The position numbers and the translations under genes were made by a program. Shown here in pieces: positions 60,326 through 64,000 of a stretch of DNA of 64,000 nt. Source of the DNA: Micromonospora pattaloongensis (GTDB lineage: Bacteria; Actinomycetota; Actinomycetes; Mycobacteriales; Micromonosporaceae). Under the pieces are notes generated by a model. It was not told the origin of the DNA and searched no databases. It saw only the letters and a list, made by a program, of their open reading frames with translations. The DNA lies in NCBI RefSeq assembly GCF_900107255.1, contig NZ_FNPH01000001.1, forward strand, positions 806,001 through 870,000. The letters are read 5' to 3'. The number at the start of each line of letters is the position of its first letter. Position 1 is the stretch's first letter.

Positions 60326-63322
60326 ATGGCCCCGGTCAAGCTTCCGACCCCGGTGCTGCGCCGCCGGGAGGCCGACCACGGGGAGCTGGCGCGGGCGATG
60401 CGGGCGCGGGTGCGCGGCGAGGTCCGCTTCGACGCGGGTACCCGGGCGATGTACGCCACCGACGCCTCCAACTACCGGCAGGTGCCGATCGGCGTGGTGC
60501 TGCCGCACGACCCGGACGACGCGGTCGCGGCGGTCGAGGTCGCCCGCGAGCACGGCGCGCCGGTGCTCTCCCGCGGCGGCGGCACCAGCCTGGCGGGACA
60601 GTGCTGCAACGTCGCCGTGGTGCTGGACTGGTCGAAGTACGCCAACCGGGTGGAGGCGATCGACCCGGATTCGCAGACCGTGATCGTGCAGCCGGGCTGC
60701 GTCCGCGACGAGTTGAGCCGGATCACCACGCGGCACAGCGGGCTGGTCTTCGGGCCACTGCCGGCCACGCACAGCCACTGCACGATCGGCGGGATGATCG
60801 GCAACGACTCGTGCGGCACCACCACCCAGTGGTGCGGCACCACCGCCGGCAACGTCGAACGGCTCGAGGTCCTGACCTACGACGGGGTGCGGATGTGGGT
60901 CGGGCCGACCTCGGAGGACGAGTACGCGCGGATCCAGGCCGAGGGGGGCCGGCGGGCGGAGATCTACCGCCGGCTGCGGGAGCTGCGCGACCGGTACGGC
61001 GACGAGATCCGTCGCCGCACCCCGGACGTCCCGCGCCGGGTCTCCGGCTACAACCTCGTGGACCTGCTGGAGGAGCGGGGATTCAACGTCGCGCGGGCCC
61101 TGGTCGGCACCGAATCGACCTGCGTGACCGTGCTCCGCGCCGAGCTGCGGCTCCGCGCGGAGCCCAGGGCGCGGGCGATGCTGATGCTCGGCTATCGGGA
61201 GCTGGGTGCGGCCGGCGATCACGTGCCCGAGGTCAACGGGTACACCCCGTTCATCCTGGAGGGGATGGACGCCAAGCTGCTGGCGTACGAGGAGTTGGAG
61301 CGCCTGCACCCGGAGGCGTTTCCGCTCTTCCCGGGCCGGGAAGCGTGGCTGCTCGCCGAGTTCGGCGCTGACACCCTCGACGAGGCGCGGCAGCGCGCCG
61401 AGGAGGTCGCGGCGCGCATCGGCCACGACGACGCCACGGTGCTGACCGAGAAGTCACTGCGCGACCAGGTCTGGGACGTCCGCGAGTCGGGGCTGGGGGC
61501 GACCGCCCGCACGCCGGGCGGCGGGCCGGACACCTGGCCGGGCTGGGAGGACTCCGCGGTGCCGCCGGAGCGGCTCGGCGAGTACCTGCGCGGCCTGACC
61601 GCGCTGTTCGACGAGTTCGGCTACTCCGCGGCCAGCCTCTACGGGCACTTCGGCCACGGCTGCCTGCACGTCTCGATCCCGTTCGACCTGGTCACCGCCG
61701 AGGGGGTGCGGCGGTACCGGCGGTTCGTCGAGCGGGCGTCGGACCTGTGCCTGGGGCTCGGCGGCTCGCTGTCCGGGGAGCACGGCGACGGGCAGTCGCG
61801 CGGCGAGCTGCTGACCAAGATGTACGGCGAGACGATGGTGCGGGCGTTCGAGGAGTTCAAGGCGATCTTCGATCCGGAGAACCGGATGAACCCCGGCAAG
61901 GTGGTGCACCCGAACCGGCTGGACACCCAGCTCCGGCTGGGCGGCGACTACGCGCCGATGGAGCCGCCCACGGTCTTCGAGTACCCGGAGGACAGCGGAC
62001 GGTTCTCCCGCGCGGCGGTGCGGTGCGCCGGCGTGGGGCAGTGCCGGCGGCTGGAGCCCGAGGGTGGGGTGATGTGCCCCAGCTACCTGGTGACCCGCGA
62101 GGAGCAACATTCGACGCGCGGCCGGGCGCGACTGCTCTTCGAGATGCTGCGCGGGGAGACGATCACCGAGGGGTGGCGGAGTCCCGCGGTCGCGGAGGCG
62201 CTCGACCTCTGCCTGGCCTGCAAGGGCTGCAAGCACGACTGCCCGGTCTTCGTCGACATGGGCACCTACAAGGCGGAGTTCCTGTCCCACCACTACGCCC
62301 GCCGGATCCGTCCCCTCGACCACTACAGCCTGGGTTGGCTGCCGCTCTGGGCGCGGCTGGCGCTGCTGGCCCCGAACACCGTCAACGCCGCCGCCCACCT
62401 GCCCGGCGTCTCCGGCATCGTCAAGCGGCTCGGCGGCATCGACCCGCGCCGGGAGCTGCCCCGGTTCGCCCGGGCCAGCTTCATCCGGTGGTTCCGCCGC
62501 CGCACCCCGCGCGGCAGCGGGCACCGCGGGCGGGTCCTGCTGTGGCCGGACAGCTTCAACACCTACCTTTCACCGGGGGTGCTGGCCGCCGCGGTCGGCG
62601 TCCTCGAGGCCGCCGGGTTCCGGGTGACGCTGCCCGACCGCGCCGTCTGCTGCGCGCTCACCTGGATCTCGACCGGGCAGCTCGGGGTCGCCGAACGGGT
62701 GCTGCGCCGCAGCGTCGCCGCGGTCGCCCCGCAGCTGCACGACGACGTGCCGGTGGTCGCGCTGGAGCCGAGCTGCGCGGCCGTGCTCCGCGCCGACGCC
62801 CACGAGCTGCTCGGCGACGACCCGGACACGCGCCGGCTGGCCGCCCGGACGAAGACGCTCGCGGAGCTGCTCACCGAACGCGCCCCCGACTTCCGCCCCC
62901 GGCTGTCCGGCCGCGACCCGCAGCCGGTGCGGGCGATCGTGCAGGCCCACTGCCACCAGCACGCGGTGCTCGGCTTCGACCCGGACCTCGCGCTGATGCG
63001 CGACATCGGGCTCGCGCCGGAGCGGATCGACTCGGCCTGCTGTGGGCTGGCGGGGAACTTCGGGATGGTGCCGGCACACCGCGACGTCTCGCTCGGCTGC
63101 GCGGAGCAGGCGCTGCTGCCGGCCGTCCGCGCCGCCGACGAACACACGCTGCTGCTGGCCGACGGCTTCTCCTGCCGTACCCAGATCGAGGACGCCGGGC
63201 CGGGACGCCGACCGGTGCACCTCGCGGAGGTGATCAACGCGGCGGTGCGCGGGGTGCCGCTCGGCGCGTACCCGGAGGAGGCGGTCGCGGTGCGTTCCGA
63301 CGGTCGCCGCGCCCACCGGTGA
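60326..63322 (+). CDS. Fused FAD-linked oxidase and Fe-S (GlpC-like) dehydrogenase
   Basis: A 998-aa protein. Residues 40-230 form the FAD_binding_4 domain with LSRGGGTSLAGQCCNVAVVL and FGPLPATHSHCTIGGMIGND. The FAD-oxidase C-terminal domain (about 330-530) has HFGHGCLHVSIPFDL and GGSLSGEHGDGQSRG, a D-lactate/glycolate/2-hydroxyglutarate dehydrogenase signature. An Fe-S region follows (CAGVGQCRRLEP...MCPSYLVTREEQHSTRGRAR and LCLACKGCKHDCPVF, two cluster-like Cys sets). The final half has CCG-type motifs (CCALTWISTGQLG, ACCGLAGNFGM). It probably oxidises a 2-hydroxyacid and passes electrons to quinone. ATG directly follows the previous stop. Confidence 0.93.
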   Translation: MAPVKLPTPVLRRREADHGELARAMRARVRGEVRFDAGTRAMYATDASNYRQVPIGVVLPHDPDDAVAAVEVAREHGAPVLSRGGGTSLAGQCCNVAVVLDWSKYANRVEAIDPDSQTVIVQPGCVRDELSRITTRHSGLVFGPLPATHSHCTIGGMIGNDSCGTTTQWCGTTAGNVERLEVLTYDGVRMWVGPTSEDEYARIQAEGGRRAEIYRRLRELRDRYGDEIRRRTPDVPRRVSGYNLVDLLEERGFNVARALVGTESTCVTVLRAELRLRAEPRARAMLMLGYRELGAAGDHVPEVNGYTPFILEGMDAKLLAYEELERLHPEAFPLFPGREAWLLAEFGADTLDEARQRAEEVAARIGHDDATVLTEKSLRDQVWDVRESGLGATARTPGGGPDTWPGWEDSAVPPERLGEYLRGLTALFDEFGYSAASLYGHFGHGCLHVSIPFDLVTAEGVRRYRRFVERASDLCLGLGGSLSGEHGDGQSRGELLTKMYGETMVRAFEEFKAIFDPENRMNPGKVVHPNRLDTQLRLGGDYAPMEPPTVFEYPEDSGRFSRAAVRCAGVGQCRRLEPEGGVMCPSYLVTREEQHSTRGRARLLFEMLRGETITEGWRSPAVAEALDLCLACKGCKHDCPVFVDMGTYKAEFLSHHYARRIRPLDHYSLGWLPLWARLALLAPNTVNAAAHLPGVSGIVKRLGGIDPRRELPRFARASFIRWFRRRTPRGSGHRGRVLLWPDSFNTYLSPGVLAAAVGVLEAAGFRVTLPDRAVCCALTWISTGQLGVAERVLRRSVAAVAPQLHDDVPVVALEPSCAAVLRADAHELLGDDPDTRRLAARTKTLAELLTERAPDFRPRLSGRDPQPVRAIVQAHCHQHAVLGFDPDLALMRDIGLAPERIDSACCGLAGNFGMVPAHRDVSLGCAEQALLPAVRAADEHTLLLADGFSCRTQIEDAGPGRRPVHLAEVINAAVRGVPLGAYPEEAVAVRSDGRRAHR

Positions 63323-63408
63323 GGCGCGGCACCGCATACCACGCATTCGCGGGTCAGCCGATTTAATGTGGTGCGCAGCATCACCTGTAGATCACAGAGG
63401 AGACGTCG

Positions 63409-64000
63409 TTGACCGACCCGTCACGGGTGGACGAACTGCAGCCGGGCGATCACGCCTGCCTGACGTTCTCGGACGTCGACGAACGCCTGGACCTGGTCGC
63501 CGCGTTCATCCGGGACGGGCTGCGCCTCGGCGATCGGGTGCTCTGCATCACCGACTCCGTTCCGTGTTCCGCGCTGCACGCCGAGCTGGCCGGGCGGGGC
63601 CTGCCGATCGACGAGGCGACGCAGGCGGGCCGGCTGCACCTGGCGACGAGCGCGGAGACCTACCTCGCGGAGGGCTCGTTCGCGGCGAACCGGATGCTCG
63701 ACCTGCTCTCCGATCGGATCGAGCAGGCGCGGTCGGAGGGGTACCGGGCACTGCGGATCGCCGGCGACATGTCCTGGGCGCTCCGGCCGGTCGCGGGAGT
63801 CGACGAGTTGATGACGTACGAGTCGCAGCTGCGGTCGTTGCTCGCCGACGGCGGCGGCATCGCGATCTGCCAGTACGACCGGCGCTGCTTCGACCCGGTG
63901 ACGCTCGCCGGGGTGACCGCCGCGCACGAGCTCGCCGTCGCGGCCGTGACCTATCACGATGACGCGCTGCTGCGGATCTGCCGGCAGTACGTGCCGGGTG
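63409..64000 (+). CDS. MEDS-domain sensory protein, N-terminal part (runs off right edge)
   Basis: TTG-initiated; GAGGAG lies 7 nt upstream. The 197 visible codons form a MEDS domain: LQPGDHACLTFSDVDERLDL, VAAFIRDGLRLGDRVLCITD, AETYLAEGSFAANRMLDLLS, GYRALRIAGDMSWALRP and ICQYDRRCFDPVTLAGVTAA. This is the fold found in DcmR-type and actinobacterial regulators, often fused to STAS, PAS or anti-sigma modules that would lie beyond the window. No stop is reached. The 86-nt gap before it holds its promoter region. Confidence 0.88.
   Translation, partial: MTDPSRVDELQPGDHACLTFSDVDERLDLVAAFIRDGLRLGDRVLCITDSVPCSALHAELAGRGLPIDEATQAGRLHLATSAETYLAEGSFAANRMLDLLSDRIEQARSEGYRALRIAGDMSWALRPVAGVDELMTYESQLRSLLADGGGIAICQYDRRCFDPVTLAGVTAAHELAVAAVTYHDDALLRICRQYVPG

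Overview
The window is high-GC actinobacterial chromosome. GTG starts are frequent, and many adjacent genes are joined by 4-base ATGA or GTGA overlaps. Markers such as DUF397 proteins, a DUF6114/DUF6230 pair, a tRNA-adenosine-deaminase-associated protein beside tadA, and the dnaX-ybaB-recR block point to an actinomycete, most likely of the Micromonosporaceae/Actinoplanes type. That placement is inference from gene content; nothing in the window names the species. There are no rRNA genes, CRISPR arrays or intact prophages.

Region 1 (1-8.1 kb): amino-acid biosynthesis. It holds lysC-asd, then leuA preceded by a probable leucine-attenuation leader peptide. Interspersed are a lipoprotein, a DoxX-like membrane protein, an MFS exporter, a secreted HNH nuclease and a small hypothetical protein. 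Region 2 (8.1-14 kb): a complete five-gene oligopeptide/dipeptide ABC importer, with a 17-bp hairpin after the binding-protein gene. Region 3 (14.2-18.2 kb): housekeeping genes recR, ybaB and dnaX, the SRP RNA gene ffs, and tRNA-Ser(GGA).

Region 4 (18.2-29 kb): a seven-repeat cysteine-rich exported protein whose ribosome-binding site lies in a hairpin, small enzymes, tRNA-Ser(CGA), deoD, a TetR/thioesterase pair, an AbiEi/DUF559 protein, tadA with its partner, and a LytM peptidase. Three copies of a 78-bp palindromic repeat lie within 2.4 kb here. Region 5 (29-38.6 kb): tyrA, a PHP-domain protein, an EamA transporter, a DUF885 metallopeptidase, a GT4 glycosyltransferase and the DUF6230-DUF6114 operon with a pentapeptide-repeat linker.

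Region 6 (38.6-52.4 kb): a membrane GGDEF-EAL protein beside a loose cluster for cell-surface glycan synthesis. The cluster has an epimerase, a GT-C-like membrane protein, a GT2 plus DUF2064 pair, a polyprenyl-phosphate sugar transferase, an AsnB-type amidotransferase, a WecG/TagA transferase and a large GT2. Small genes, including a reduced HhH-GPD protein, lie between them.

Region 7 (52.5-64 kb): LURP-one and YunG family proteins and a secreted subtilase. Next is a decayed island holding an internally deleted, frameshifted tnpB element, the 3' remnant of an XRE/DUF5753 regulator and two DUF397 genes. The last part is an operon of a TPP enzyme with a fused FAD/Fe-S dehydrogenase. A MEDS-domain protein runs off the right edge.
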